Assembly: GCF_001486505.1 (NCBI RefSeq)
Contig: NZ_LN909065.1
Coordinates: 868,001 to 932,000, forward strand
Length of the DNA stretch: 64,000 nt
Source of the DNA: Paenibacillus rubinfantis
GTDB lineage: Bacteria; Bacillota; Bacilli; Paenibacillales; Paenibacillaceae
Reading direction: 5' to 3'
Shown: in pieces, positions 24,684 to 33,145 of the stretch
Position numbering within the stretch: the first letter of the stretch is position 1
Layout: each line of letters opens with the position of its first letter
The notes under the pieces: generated by a model
Told to the model about the DNA's origin: nothing
Seen by the model: the letters and a program-made list of their open reading frames with translations, nothing else
Databases searched by the model: none
Position numbers and translations under genes: made by a program

Positions 24684-26940
24684 TTTGCCCCCTGTCCTTC
24701 TCCTCGTTCTCTTTACTCTTCTTCACTTCCTCCGGATATTCAATCCGCGAGTGGAAGATTCCCATAACCGTTTCCTTCAACGTTTGCGCGATCAAATCCA
24801 GCTCCCGCATCGTCAGGTCACATTCGTTAAACTGATGATCGTCCAACCGGCTTTTGATGATCTTCTCGATCATCGATTCGACCTGCTCAACCGTTGGTTT
24901 TCGCAGCGAACGCACCGCCGCCTCAACGCTGTCGGCAATCCCAACCACGGCCGCTTCCTTCGATTGAGCTTTAGGCCCGGGATAACGGAAATCCTCTTCG
25001 GTGAAATCCGGCTCCACCCCTTGTTCTTCCGCTAAACGCAGCGCCTTGTGATAAAAATAGTGCAAAAACGTCGTTCCGTGATGCTGCTCGGCGATATCGC
25101 GTATCGGCTTCGGCAGCTTATACTCCTTCTGCATCTCGACCCCGTCCCGGGCATGGGCGATAATAATCGATTTGCTCAGCTTCGGATCGATAAAATCATG
25201 GGGGTTTTCCATATTGTTCTGATTTTCGATAAAATAGCTTGGCCGTTTCGTTTTCCCGATGTCATGATAATAAGAGCCAACGCGGCAAAGCAGCCCGTTT
25301 GCGCCGATCGCTTCAGCCGCCGCTTCCGACAGATTGCCAACCATGACGCTGTGATGGTACGTCCCTGGCGTCTCCGTCAGCAGCTTGCGCAGCAGCGGAT
25401 GGTTTGGGTTCGATAGTTCCACCAGCTTCAGCGCCGAAAGAATCCCGAAGGTAACCTCGAAGAAAGGCATCAGACCGATGACCAAAATCGTCGTCACCAA
25501 GCCACCGGCAACTGAAAAACCAAGCGCATACAACGTGCTGTCTTGCGTCCAATCTTGGTTATCGATCAACTGCAGCGTAAAGATGGATAAAGCGCCAAAC
25601 AAGCAGATCATAATCCCCGCTTTAAGCAGCGTGGAGCGCTGGCTGGCCCGATGGATGGCGAAAATCGCCGCAATCGAAGTCACCAACGCGAAGAACCCAA
25701 ACTGAAAATCAAAGATCTCGCTCTGCCGTTGATTCAAGATGATGCTCGCCAGAATGGAAAACAAAATGGAACATATGTATGCGAGCGGAAGATCCAGCAG
25801 CAGCGTAATCAGCATTGCGCCGGTGGCGATCGGAGCCAAATACCCGAGATATGACTGCTGCTCCGTTTGCAGGATATTGATGACATGCATCGATACGATC
25901 GTGATGAAAATAATCAGCATCAGCATGACAAACTGCGCGTTATTGTACTTGAACCGGCTAGCGCCTTCCGATTGGCGGATAAACAACATCAGCCCGGCTG
26001 CCATCAGCAAAGACAGCAAAACGAGCCCAATTTGCGGCGAATAATTGACCTCATCCTTCAGCAGGCCATTTTTCTCCAGCAGGGTGTACATTTCCTGGGT
26101 AATTCTCTCGCCCTTTTGGACGAGCACGTCCCCTTGCTTGATATAAACGGTTGGCGTATTTTCGCGTGCTTCTACCTTAGCCGTCTTAGTTGCTTCCTCA
26201 TCGTAGAACTTGTTGGCGGTAATCGACAAGCGGGCCAGCTCCTGCACAACTTCACGTGCGGTCCGTTTGCTCAGGGAACTGGTGCTGACCATCTCGGCGA
26301 CTTTTGCCCGCGCGGTCTGAGCCTCAACAATCGGGTCCGCCGTCAATCGAGCGACAATATCCGCGGCGACCGGCTTCATCTCATTGATGTCCTCCGATGT
26401 TAAGCGGGGGATCTTGATGAACGTTTCTTCCGAGATATGATATTGCTGCTCATCAACGCGTTGGGTCACTTCCTCAAACAGCGTTGCCGAATAAACGCTA
26501 GAGTTCCGGTTGTTCATAATGAAGTTCTGCACGTAGTCTTTGACCCGTTGCGGCAGTTCTTCCCGGTAAATCTTGATTTTATCGTCTTCCGATACCTGAT
26601 CGTCCTGATTTAAACGAAAAATCCGGTCGAGCATTTGCGCGACTAACGTTTCATTGCGGAGCGGGAGGATGGTGAATACTTGTCCCACCTTCTCAGCCGC
26701 CTCTTCCTGCGCCTTCAGCGTCGCCTTCGTATCGGGAATGTCCATCGGCGCCATAATTTCCTTGTCGCTGGGCATGCCTACCGCAATGTCATACGTTTCG
26801 GGAAGCAGTTTGGGCGCCAGGCTGACGTAAAACATAACGACAAGCACCGCAAACAGAACATAACGCACGCCGGTGCTATGTTTCCATCCCGTAATTCTGG
26901 ATTGAAACGCGCTTCTCTTTTGCTGATCGTTATTTGTCAT
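24649..26940 (-). CDS. pgpH: Membrane HD-domain phosphodiesterase PgpH (c-di-AMP family)
   Basis: A 763-residue 7TMR-HD protein. A membrane anchor (residues about 25-43) is followed by a large extracytoplasmic domain to about 295, then seven transmembrane helices (about 305-510) and a cytoplasmic HD domain. The HD ligands are in GTYHHSVMVGNLSEAAAEAIGA-type sequence, YYHDIGK, HARDG and EQHHGTTF. Family members hydrolyse c-di-AMP to pApA. It corresponds to B. subtilis yqfF, between phoH and ybeY. AGGAGG precedes the start. Confidence 0.93.
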   Translation of the reverse strand: MTNNDQQKRSAFQSRITGWKHSTGVRYVLFAVLVVMFYVSLAPKLLPETYDIAVGMPSDKEIMAPMDIPDTKATLKAQEEAAEKVGQVFTILPLRNETLVAQMLDRIFRLNQDDQVSEDDKIKIYREELPQRVKDYVQNFIMNNRNSSVYSATLFEEVTQRVDEQQYHISEETFIKIPRLTSEDINEMKPVAADIVARLTADPIVEAQTARAKVAEMVSTSSLSKRTAREVVQELARLSITANKFYDEEATKTAKVEARENTPTVYIKQGDVLVQKGERITQEMYTLLEKNGLLKDEVNYSPQIGLVLLSLLMAAGLMLFIRQSEGASRFKYNNAQFVMLMLIIFITIVSMHVINILQTEQQSYLGYLAPIATGAMLITLLLDLPLAYICSILFSILASIILNQRQSEIFDFQFGFFALVTSIAAIFAIHRASQRSTLLKAGIMICLFGALSIFTLQLIDNQDWTQDSTLYALGFSVAGGLVTTILVIGLMPFFEVTFGILSALKLVELSNPNHPLLRKLLTETPGTYHHSVMVGNLSEAAAEAIGANGLLCRVGSYYHDIGKTKRPSYFIENQNNMENPHDFIDPKLSKSIIIAHARDGVEMQKEYKLPKPIRDIAEQHHGTTFLHYFYHKALRLAEEQGVEPDFTEEDFRYPGPKAQSKEAAVVGIADSVEAAVRSLRKPTVEQVESMIEKIIKSRLDDHQFNECDLTMRELDLIAQTLKETVMGIFHSRIEYPEEVKKSKENEEKDRGQNVNGPTAGLEQ

Positions 26941-26988
26941 AATAGACAGCCCTCCTGAACATGGTAAACCCTGAAGCGGCTAGGAAGC

Positions 26989-27960
26989 TTACCCTTGGTT
27001 TTCGGCAGCGCGGTCATACGCCACAATAATCTTCTGCACGAGCGAGTGGCGAACGACATCAGACTCGGCAAATTGCACGAACCCAATCTCATCAATCCCG
27101 CTTAATATCGCCTTTGCTTCTACCAACCCGGACTTCTTCCCTTTGGGAAGATCGATTTGCGTCACATCCCCGGTGATCACCATCTTGGACCCGAAACCCA
27201 GCCGAGTCAAGAACATTTTCATTTGCTCCGGCGTCGTGTTTTGCGCTTCATCCAAAATAATAAAGGAATCGTCCAACGTCCGTCCCCGCATGTAGGCAAG
27301 CGGCGCGATCTCGATCAATCCGCGCTCCAACGCCTTGGCGGTTTGTTCCGGCCCCATCACATCATACAGCGCATCATATAGAGGACGCAGATAAGGATCT
27401 ACCTTCTCCTGCAGATCGCCCGGGAGGAACCCCAAGCTTTCCCCGGCTTCAACCGCCGGACGGGTCAAAATAATCCGTTTGACCGAGCCTTCCTTCAGCG
27501 CGGTAATCGCGAGTACCACAGCCAAATACGTTTTGCCTGTCCCAGCCGGGCCGACGCCAAAGACAACATCACGTTTCTTAATCGTCGTCACGTAATGCTT
27601 CTGACCTATGGTCTTGACCCGTATCGGCTTGCCGCGATAGGTGATGGCAATTTCGCCTTTATATAAATCAAGCAGTTGATCGGCACGAAAGTCCTTGGCC
27701 AAATCGATGGCATAGAGGACGTCCCGTTCGGTTAATATGTATCCGTTCCGGATTAGTTCGAGCAACACTTCAAACAGCTGCTCTACCTTCTCCGCCTCAC
27801 GTTGTTCGCCGCGGATGGTAATCTCCGATTCCCGCAATACAATGCTTGCTGGCATATGCTGTTCAATCAATTTCAGAAACGCGTCCTGAGGTCCAAATAA
27901 AGAGAGCCCTTCAGCCGCACTGTGCAGCGGTAATTTGATGTTCACCAGTTGTTCCGACAA
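26989..27960 (-). CDS. phoH: PhoH-family ATPase
   Basis: A 323-residue PhoH (YbeZ-type) P-loop protein. Walker A is GPAGTGKTYLAVVLA near residues 139-153 and Walker B is SFIILDEAQNTTPEQMK near 233-249. An N-terminal KH-like region precedes the ATPase. Homologues act with YbeY in rRNA processing, and the neighbouring ybeY fits. The start is TTG at 27960 with GAGG five bases upstream, 6 bp after the yqfD stop. Confidence 0.94.
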   Translation of the reverse strand: MSEQLVNIKLPLHSAAEGLSLFGPQDAFLKLIEQHMPASIVLRESEITIRGEQREAEKVEQLFEVLLELIRNGYILTERDVLYAIDLAKDFRADQLLDLYKGEIAITYRGKPIRVKTIGQKHYVTTIKKRDVVFGVGPAGTGKTYLAVVLAITALKEGSVKRIILTRPAVEAGESLGFLPGDLQEKVDPYLRPLYDALYDVMGPEQTAKALERGLIEIAPLAYMRGRTLDDSFIILDEAQNTTPEQMKMFLTRLGFGSKMVITGDVTQIDLPKGKKSGLVEAKAILSGIDEIGFVQFAESDVVRHSLVQKIIVAYDRAAENQG

Positions 27961-27966
27961 ATAGCC

Positions 27967-29148
27967 TCATTCTCCTTGATCTTGTACTATCGGCACTTCT
28001 TCCGCAATGTTCTGCTCTACTTCGAAATGCACTTTTATATAAACTTTACCATTGTCCGCCTTCTCATGCAAAATTTTTTGATCCATAATGACGCTGTCCG
28101 TGCCGTATTTCGCCAGAATATCGCGTTTGGCCCGCTCGATTCCCTCCTGTTTGGCTTGCTCCTCCGTCCGTTTCAACTCGAGTACCGTCGTTTCCATGAC
28201 CTTCTCGGTCATCCAACCGATCGGAAGTTTCCAACTGCGCCACGTCAACGGATCCTGATCCACCATCGTCTCCGACTCCCGATAGGTAACTTTGCCATAA
28301 CCGGTCAGTTGAATAGCCGTATTGCCGAAAAATAAATATCCCCGCTGCTTACGCTCTCCCGTGTACACCTTCTGCTTATAAACTAGCGGCACCTGAATGT
28401 TATACTCGTGCCAAACAATGCCGCGGATGTTCGCCTCCGGCACGATCGGTTTCCCGCCCTGAAATCCCGAGACCAGCACTTGCCCTTTCTTCACCCGGTC
28501 ATTCTTGCCAACCTCCGGCTGACCTTTCTCCGCATAGATGTGCGTGATCACAGCATCATGCTTGCTGACCAGATGGCTTGGACTAACCAACTTCTGATCC
28601 TTGGGTTTCGTCGACTCCACCACTTGGATCGTAATTCGAGTCCCCGTACGGGTGACGCCAACCCAGGACGTACCCGGAAGCTTGCGGGTTAACTCCGCAG
28701 AGAGCTTGTCCTGATCCGGCAAGCGAAAAATCCATTGAAACGGGTAGATGCCCTCCTGTTTCGCGACTTGGAGCACGTCTTGGGCGGCGATCTCCTCATT
28801 TCCTTTCACCTCGACGTCCCAAACCAACGAGGTTAAGCAAAAAATCGCCGCAATAAACAAAGCGAAGCCGGCGATAAACCCTTTTCTTTTCCATACCCGG
28901 GCCATCACAAACGGCAACCCAGCCCGCCCCCGGACCGACATCCGGCAGCCTGTCCGTTTCAACAACGGCCGCAGACGAAAAAAATCGGCTAACGCGAGCT
29001 TCATATTCATTTGCCCTCCGGGCAAGGGCTGGACATCCCAGATGTCGATGCCCTGTCGGGACAGCTCGTTCACGAGCTGTTCAATCGATCCTCCGCGGAC
29101 CGTGATGGTAACGATGCCTCTCAACTGGCTTAAGGCCGGTGATCTCAC
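27967..29148 (-). CDS. yqfD: Sporulation protein YqfD
   Basis: A 393-residue YqfD (stage IV-associated) protein. It has an N-terminal soluble domain (GIVTITVRGGSIEQLVNELS), a transmembrane helix near residues 91-110 (GFIAGFALFIAAIFCLTSLV), and a long extracytoplasmic part with POTRA-like sequence (VKGNEEIAAQDVLQVAKQEG) and a C-terminal helix. In B. subtilis yqfC-yqfD is a mother-cell operon of the sigma-E regulon. The GTG start at 29148 follows GAGGAA from the end of yqfC. Confidence 0.9.
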   Translation of the reverse strand: MRSPALSQLRGIVTITVRGGSIEQLVNELSRQGIDIWDVQPLPGGQMNMKLALADFFRLRPLLKRTGCRMSVRGRAGLPFVMARVWKRKGFIAGFALFIAAIFCLTSLVWDVEVKGNEEIAAQDVLQVAKQEGIYPFQWIFRLPDQDKLSAELTRKLPGTSWVGVTRTGTRITIQVVESTKPKDQKLVSPSHLVSKHDAVITHIYAEKGQPEVGKNDRVKKGQVLVSGFQGGKPIVPEANIRGIVWHEYNIQVPLVYKQKVYTGERKQRGYLFFGNTAIQLTGYGKVTYRESETMVDQDPLTWRSWKLPIGWMTEKVMETTVLELKRTEEQAKQEGIERAKRDILAKYGTDSVIMDQKILHEKADNGKVYIKVHFEVEQNIAEEVPIVQDQGE

Positions 29149-29151
29149 GTT

Positions 29152-29439
29152 TCATTCCTCCGTTCCACGATATTTAATGCCGAAGATTCGGCCTTCCACA
29201 ACCACTTCTTCCGGCATAATGGCTTTAATGACCAGGCCGCTTCCCTCAACTTCCAGCGTTCCTTGACTTAGCGCCAAATGCAGCGCCTCGGGAGAGAAGT
29301 GGACGACGCCCCGATGATTTTCTATATACAGCTGCTGACCTCCAATTAAGGTGAGCCTCGGCAAATCGAATACAAGGTCGCTGGGCAGATCGAGCGCATC
29401 GACCGTCCATTTGCGAATTTTGCGGACAAACCGGCTCAT
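29152..29439 (-). CDS. yqfC: Sporulation protein YqfC
   Basis: A 95-residue YqfC/YabP-type protein (MSRFVRKIRKWTVDALDLPS, then the beta-rich core LTLIGGQQLYIENHRGVVHF). It is expressed with yqfD in sporulating B. subtilis mother cells. The start was chosen for GGAAGGAGG upstream; a 46-codon extension in frame crosses a terminator and is not coding. The stop is 3 bp before the yqfD GTG. Confidence 0.9.
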   Translation of the reverse strand: MSRFVRKIRKWTVDALDLPSDLVFDLPRLTLIGGQQLYIENHRGVVHFSPEALHLALSQGTLEVEGSGLVIKAIMPEEVVVEGRIFGIKYRGTEE

Positions 29440-29468
29440 ATGAGGCAATCCTCCTTCCCCTACTGTAC

Positions 29469-29496
29469 AAATTATGCGGTCCCATTGGGATTTATG
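29469..29496 (-). promoter_or_regulatory. Candidate sigma-E promoter for yqfCD
   Basis: On the minus strand CATAAAT, a 13-base gap and CATAATTT resemble the sigma-E -35 (kmATATT) and -10 (CATAcanT) elements, ending about 30 bp before the yqfC ATG. The assignment leans on the known sigma-E control of yqfCD in B. subtilis. Confidence 0.35.
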
Positions 29497-29511
29497 AGAA
29501 AGGAAGGATAA

Positions 29512-29551
29512 CAAAAAGCCAAGGCGGCTCAGGCAAGCCACCTTGGCTTTC
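29512..29551 (-). terminator. Second of two tandem terminators after yqeY
   Basis: AAAGCCAAGGTGGCTT and AGCCGCCTTGGCTTT form a long stem, then TTGTTATCC on the minus strand. It isolates yqfCD from rpsU-yqeY transcription. Confidence 0.8.
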
Positions 29552-29571
29552 ATAAGGGGAATAAAATGAAA

Positions 29572-29607
29572 AAACACCTTCTACGAATGACTTCATAGAA
29601 GGTGTTT
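29572..29607 (-). terminator. First of two tandem terminators after yqeY
   Basis: AAACACCTTCTA and TAGAAGGTGTTT form a perfect 12-bp stem with a 12-base loop, followed by TTTCATTTT. It lies 12 bp past the yqeY stop. Confidence 0.88.
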
Positions 29608-29618
29608 GTCTCTCGAAG

Positions 29619-30062
29619 TTATGGCAAAAGCTGTTGAACCGTCTGGTTTACGAGTTTGCCGTCTGCCCGGCCTTTGACCTTAGGCATCAGCGCACTCATC
29701 ACTTTCCCGATTTCGGCTTTCGAAGAAGCACCGGTTTCCTGGATGGTCTGCTGTACAATGACTTTAATTTCTTCTTCGCTTAGCTGTTCGGGAAGGTACT
29801 CAGCAAGGATCTCCGCTTCCGCTTTCACTTGCTCGGCAAGATCGTCACGACCCGCTTTCTCAAATTCTTGGAGGGCATCTTTGCGCTGTTTGATTTCACG
29901 ACTTAGGATATCAAGCACTTCATTATCGTTCAAAGTTCTTTTCAAATCTATTTCAAGATTCTTGATCGTAGCACGAACCATTCGAATGGTGGAGAGCTTG
30001 AACTTGTCTTGACTCTTCATCGCTTGCTTCATATCTTCGTTCAATCGCTCGCTAAGATTCAT
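29619..30062 (-). CDS. yqeY: GatB/YqeY domain protein
   Basis: A 147-residue all-helical YqeY protein, related to the tail domain of GatB, which contacts tRNA. Recognisable are MKSQDKFKLSTIRMVRATIK at the N-terminus and the C-terminal GKVMSALMPKVKGRADGKLV. Its role as a free-standing protein is not settled; it is usually linked to rpsU, as here (16-bp gap). AGGAGG precedes the start. Confidence 0.93.
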   Translation of the reverse strand: MNLSERLNEDMKQAMKSQDKFKLSTIRMVRATIKNLEIDLKRTLNDNEVLDILSREIKQRKDALQEFEKAGRDDLAEQVKAEAEILAEYLPEQLSEEEIKVIVQQTIQETGASSKAEIGKVMSALMPKVKGRADGKLVNQTVQQLLP

Positions 30063-30078
30063 CGCTGATTAAATCCTC

Positions 30079-30252
30079 CTAAAACTTTCTCTTACGAGCA
30101 GCCTCGGACTTTTTCTTGCGCTTTACGCTTGGCTTTTCATAATGCTTACGTTTCTTCACCTCAGCCAATACTCCATCTTTCGCGATGGAACGTTTAAAGC
30201 GACGAAGTGCAGCATCAATTGTCTCGTTTTTGCGAACTTTAGTTTCAGACAC
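30079..30252 (-). CDS. rpsU: 30S ribosomal protein S21
   Basis: A 57-residue basic ribosomal protein ([20 protein letters not shown], then a Lys/Arg-rich tail [14 protein letters not shown]). The GTG start at 30252 has GGAGGG upstream; longer in-frame extensions overlap the promoter. It is transcribed with yqeY from the consensus promoter at 30311-30340 and closed by two tandem terminators. Confidence 0.97.
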   Translation of the reverse strand: MSETKVRKNETIDAALRRFKRSIAKDGVLAEVKKRKHYEKPSVKRKKKSEAARKRKF

Positions 30253-30310
30253 CAGTTTTCCCTCCCTCCGACCAGACCGTCCAAGAGCATAACACGGTTC
30301 ATCAAACTTC

Positions 30311-30340
30311 ATTATAGGGGAAAGAGAAATAGGGTGTCAA
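30311..30340 (-). promoter_or_regulatory. Sigma-A promoter of rpsU-yqeY
   Basis: TTGACA (30335-30340) and TATAAT (30311-30316), both perfect, with an 18-base spacer. Confidence 0.85.
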
Positions 30341-30384
30341 CCTGAGCGCCCGCATTTTTCTCTTCCAATTTCTAATAAGGAGTT

Positions 30385-30750
30385 TTACAGCGCATGCGAG
30401 TCCGAGGATTGGACCAACGCACCTAGCTTAGCGCCCCCGATCAGGTGGTAATGCAGATGCGCCACCGCTTGTCCGCTGTCGGGCCCGCAGTTGTTAATCA
30501 GCCGATATCCGCTCTCTGCTACGCCCAGTTGTTTCGCGGTCTCCTGCGCGATTCGATGCATCTCGCCGATCAGAGCGAAATCCTCGGAAGCCACCTCATT
30601 CATGGATGCGATATGCTTCTTAGGAATGACCAGTACATGCACCGGTGCAGCCGGTTGAATATCGTGAAATACGAGAACGCGGTCATCCTCGTATACCTTG
30701 TTCGACGGAATCGATCCTTCTACGATTTTGCAAAACAAACAGTTGTCCAT
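30385..30750 (-). CDS. Histidine triad (HIT) nucleotide-binding protein
   Basis: A 121-residue HIT-family hydrolase or transferase of the HinT type. The active-site triad motif is HLHYHLIGG near residues 98-106. An N-terminal CLFCKI zinc-type pair and PVHVLVIPKKHI near 36-47 are also typical. The likely activity is hydrolysis of adenosine phosphoramidates. A structured RNA with its own terminator ends 55 bp upstream, so this gene may be attenuated by it. No terminator is seen between it and rpsU. Confidence 0.93.
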   Translation of the reverse strand: MDNCLFCKIVEGSIPSNKVYEDDRVLVFHDIQPAAPVHVLVIPKKHIASMNEVASEDFALIGEMHRIAQETAKQLGVAESGYRLINNCGPDSGQAVAHLHYHLIGGAKLGALVQSSDSHAL

Positions 30751-30804
30751 CGTAAAGCCCCCTCATCGTATTCGTTGCTAAATTCCATGATACCGAAAAT
30801 AGGC

Positions 30805-30931
30805 AAAAAAAAGAAGCACCCTGCCGCCTCAAAAAATGAGTTGGCTTCACGCACGGACGTATTGGACGGAAAATGCAACGTTCTCTGTCACCAATACGTC
30901 CGGCGGGGTGCTTGCAAATATGATGTCGGCT
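30805..30931 (-). ncRNA. Predicted structured small RNA or attenuator leader upstream of the HIT gene
   Basis: Minus-strand transcript of about 127 nt. Outer stem AAGCACCC/GGGTGCTT (30906-30913 with 30814-30821) has CGCC/GGCG next to it. An inner 12-bp perfect stem CGGACGTATTGG (30891-30902 with 30854-30865) carries a 25-nt loop. A small CTCA/TGAG hairpin completes a three-way junction. The outer stem is followed by eight T residues, a strong intrinsic terminator. The RNA has an A+C-rich 5' end containing ACCCCGCC. No known family was recognised. It could be a free small RNA or a terminator-controlled leader of the HIT gene. Confidence 0.65.
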
Positions 30932-30937
30932 AACTGT

Positions 30938-30979
30938 AGTATAACAGCAGGTTGATACTGTTACTGTGATGTACATCAC
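30938..30979 (-). promoter_or_regulatory. Extended -10 promoter with a CRP/FNR- or Rex-like palindrome centred at about -41.5
   Basis: A perfect 14-bp palindrome GTGATGTACATCAC lies at 30966-30979 and fits TGTGA-N6-TCACA (one mismatch at the outermost base). Downstream on the minus strand is TGTTATACT, an extended -10 (TATACT at 30938-30943), and there is no good -35. The palindrome centre is 41-42 bases from the expected start near 30931, the classic class II activator position for CRP/FNR proteins. Rex sites are similar in sequence, so the regulator is undecided. Confidence 0.6.
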
Positions 30980-31027
30980 GAGATGAAATGTTATTTTTAT
31001 ATTTAGGCGGAGGTGGAGGGCCGCATC

Positions 31028-33145
31028 TTACAGCCGCTCCAACTCTATGCGGGAGCCGGCACCTCCGCTTTCCGCAGGGATCACGACCAGCTTGCGCGCC
31101 AGCCGCGACCGCAGCTCGGCCACATGGCTAATAATACCCACCGAAAGGTGATCGTGATGCAAATGCTCCAGCGAAGTGATCACCGTGTCCAGTAACTCGG
31201 GATCCAGCGTACCAAAGCCTTCGTCCAGGAAAAAGAACTGCAGGGGGTATTGGCCGCGCAGCTGAATCTGTGCCGACAAGGCCAATGCCAACGCCAGCGA
31301 AGCCAGGAACGTCTCACCGCCCGACAGCGTCGCCACCGGGCGCTTCACCCCGCCGCTCGCATCGTCGCGGATCACAAATCCGCCGCCGGAATCGGTCTCC
31401 AGCGCGTACCGCTGCTTCGTCAAGAAGCGCAGGCGTTGAGAAGCGGCATGGCTGACGTTCATGAGCTGCTCCTCCGCTACGTACTCAACAAACGCATTGC
31501 CGCGCAGCGCCGATTGCAGCTTGGCGAGCAAGCCGGCTTCCCGTTCCAGCTGACCGCGAACCGTCTCCAGCTCCTGCCAGCGGACGTGACGGACCTGCAG
31601 GTCCTCCCAATCCCGCTCGGCGCGGGCCTTCTGCTGCAGGGCCGCCTCATCTTGTTCTTTAGCTGCGGTTAACGCGCTCTCGCTAAGCTGCCATTCCTCC
31701 TCGCTGACCGTTTGTCCCGCCAGCTTGGCATCCAGCTCGCTCAGGCCGATCACCAGCTCCTGCTCTCGGCTGCGGTGGCTCTGCACCTTAGCAGCGATCG
31801 AGTCCCCTTCTCCCGGCGCGAGCAGGTTGTCCAGCACGGAGGGTTCCTCCTCAAACGGCGAGGCGTTTAATGCCTGAAGCCAGCGGGCTTGATGCTCCGC
31901 TTCCTGTTCGCGCGCCGATGCAGCAGCTTGACCCGCAAGCGCCTCGGCCTTGGCCAGCTCATGACTGCGGGCGGCGGATTCCGTCTGCAGTGCCCGACTT
32001 TGCTCCGCCTGTTGCCGAAGGGTTGTCAGCTTCTCCCGAGCTTCCGCAAGCAGCTCATCCACTGGACGTTCCCCGGCCAAGGCGTGCAGCCTCTCCTGCT
32101 TCTCGCGCAGCTGTTCCTGTTTCCCCTGCTCCTGGACCTCCCATTGCACCAGCGTTTTGTCCAACTCGATTAATTCTGCGGCCAACGCTTGAAGCTTGGC
32201 CGTCTTCTCCTCGATAAACGGCACGCTGACCGCCAGCCGGCCCCGCAGGTCTTCCGCCAGCCGATCCTTGGCGGCAAATGACTCTATTTGCCGGGCGGGT
32301 TCTTCCGGCGTGAGGCTCGGGTAGCGCTCGGCCCATTCGCGCCGTTGGGCTGCGAGAGCCTCGCGGTGTTGCGCGCTGCGCGCAGCCGCCTGCTCGAGGA
32401 GCCCATTGGCGGCGGCCATGGCCGCTTCGGCAGCGGCCCGCTGCGTCTGCAACGCTGCCAGCGCGCTTTGCGGCGACACGGCCGCTGCTTGCTCCAGCGC
32501 CTCGGCGGAGGCGTTGCCGAGCCCTTGCTGCTCGGCGGCGACCTCCCCTCGGCGCTGCTCGTTGGCTCGCACCTTGCGGGTCAGCTTCTGCCCCAAGTGG
32601 TCGCCGTATTTCTCCAGATGGAACAACCGCTGCAGCATCGCCCGGCGATCCGCCCCCTTCAGAGAGAGAAATTCGGCGAATTTGCCCTGGGGTAACACAA
32701 CCGCGCGGGTGAAATCATCCATCTTGAGGCCCAGCTTCTGTTCAACGCAGCGCGTCACATCCGCGAGCTTGTCGGCGACGACCTTTTCCCCTTCAGGTTG
32801 GATCTCGATAAAGCGGCTGATCGTATTGCTGACCGACAGCTCGCCCTGGCGCTTAAAGCGCCGCTCCACCCGGTAGCGCTCCGTTCCGGCGGCGGAGTTC
32901 AGCTCGAACGTAAACGCCACGAGCAACGTATCTTCCGAATGGTTCATGATCCCTTGGGTTCCGCCCGAGGCTCGTCCAACCTTGCCATAAAGGGCTAACG
33001 TTATCGCGTCCAGTATCGTCGATTTCCCGCTGCCCGTCGGCCCGAAGATCCCAAACAAGCCCGTTTCACACAGCTCGGTAAAATCGATCGTCTGGGGCTC
33101 GCGGTAGCTTTGCAGCCCGGCTAATTTCAGCGTAATCGGCTTCAT
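31028..33145 (-). CDS. sbcC: SbcC-type nuclease ATPase subunit, short form without zinc hook
   Basis: The SMC-like ATPase partner of SbcD, which processes DNA ends and hairpins. It is 705 residues. The N-terminal ATPase half has GPTGSGKSTILDAITLALYG (Walker A, about 34-53) and VVLPQGKFAEFL. The C-terminal half has the signature TLSGGETFLASLALALALS (near 600) and FFLDEGFGTLD (Walker B). The Ala/Glu/Gln-rich coiled coil between (about 190-570) is much shorter than in B. subtilis SbcC (over 1,100 residues). The protein has only two Cys residues (in TELCETG and VTRCVEQ), so no CxxC zinc hook exists. The frame is uninterrupted. It overlaps sbcD by 4 bp. Confidence 0.9.
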   Translation of the reverse strand: MKPITLKLAGLQSYREPQTIDFTELCETGLFGIFGPTGSGKSTILDAITLALYGKVGRASGGTQGIMNHSEDTLLVAFTFELNSAAGTERYRVERRFKRQGELSVSNTISRFIEIQPEGEKVVADKLADVTRCVEQKLGLKMDDFTRAVVLPQGKFAEFLSLKGADRRAMLQRLFHLEKYGDHLGQKLTRKVRANEQRRGEVAAEQQGLGNASAEALEQAAAVSPQSALAALQTQRAAAEAAMAAANGLLEQAAARSAQHREALAAQRREWAERYPSLTPEEPARQIESFAAKDRLAEDLRGRLAVSVPFIEEKTAKLQALAAELIELDKTLVQWEVQEQGKQEQLREKQERLHALAGERPVDELLAEAREKLTTLRQQAEQSRALQTESAARSHELAKAEALAGQAAASAREQEAEHQARWLQALNASPFEEEPSVLDNLLAPGEGDSIAAKVQSHRSREQELVIGLSELDAKLAGQTVSEEEWQLSESALTAAKEQDEAALQQKARAERDWEDLQVRHVRWQELETVRGQLEREAGLLAKLQSALRGNAFVEYVAEEQLMNVSHAASQRLRFLTKQRYALETDSGGGFVIRDDASGGVKRPVATLSGGETFLASLALALALSAQIQLRGQYPLQFFFLDEGFGTLDPELLDTVITSLEHLHHDHLSVGIISHVAELRSRLARKLVVIPAESGGAGSRIELERL

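Noticed and set aside
30966-30979. Palindrome considered as a CcpA cre or Fur-type site
   Set aside because: It lacks the cre core (TGWAANCGNTNWCA) and the Fur ATAATnATTAT pattern; TGTGA-N6-TCACA fits much better.
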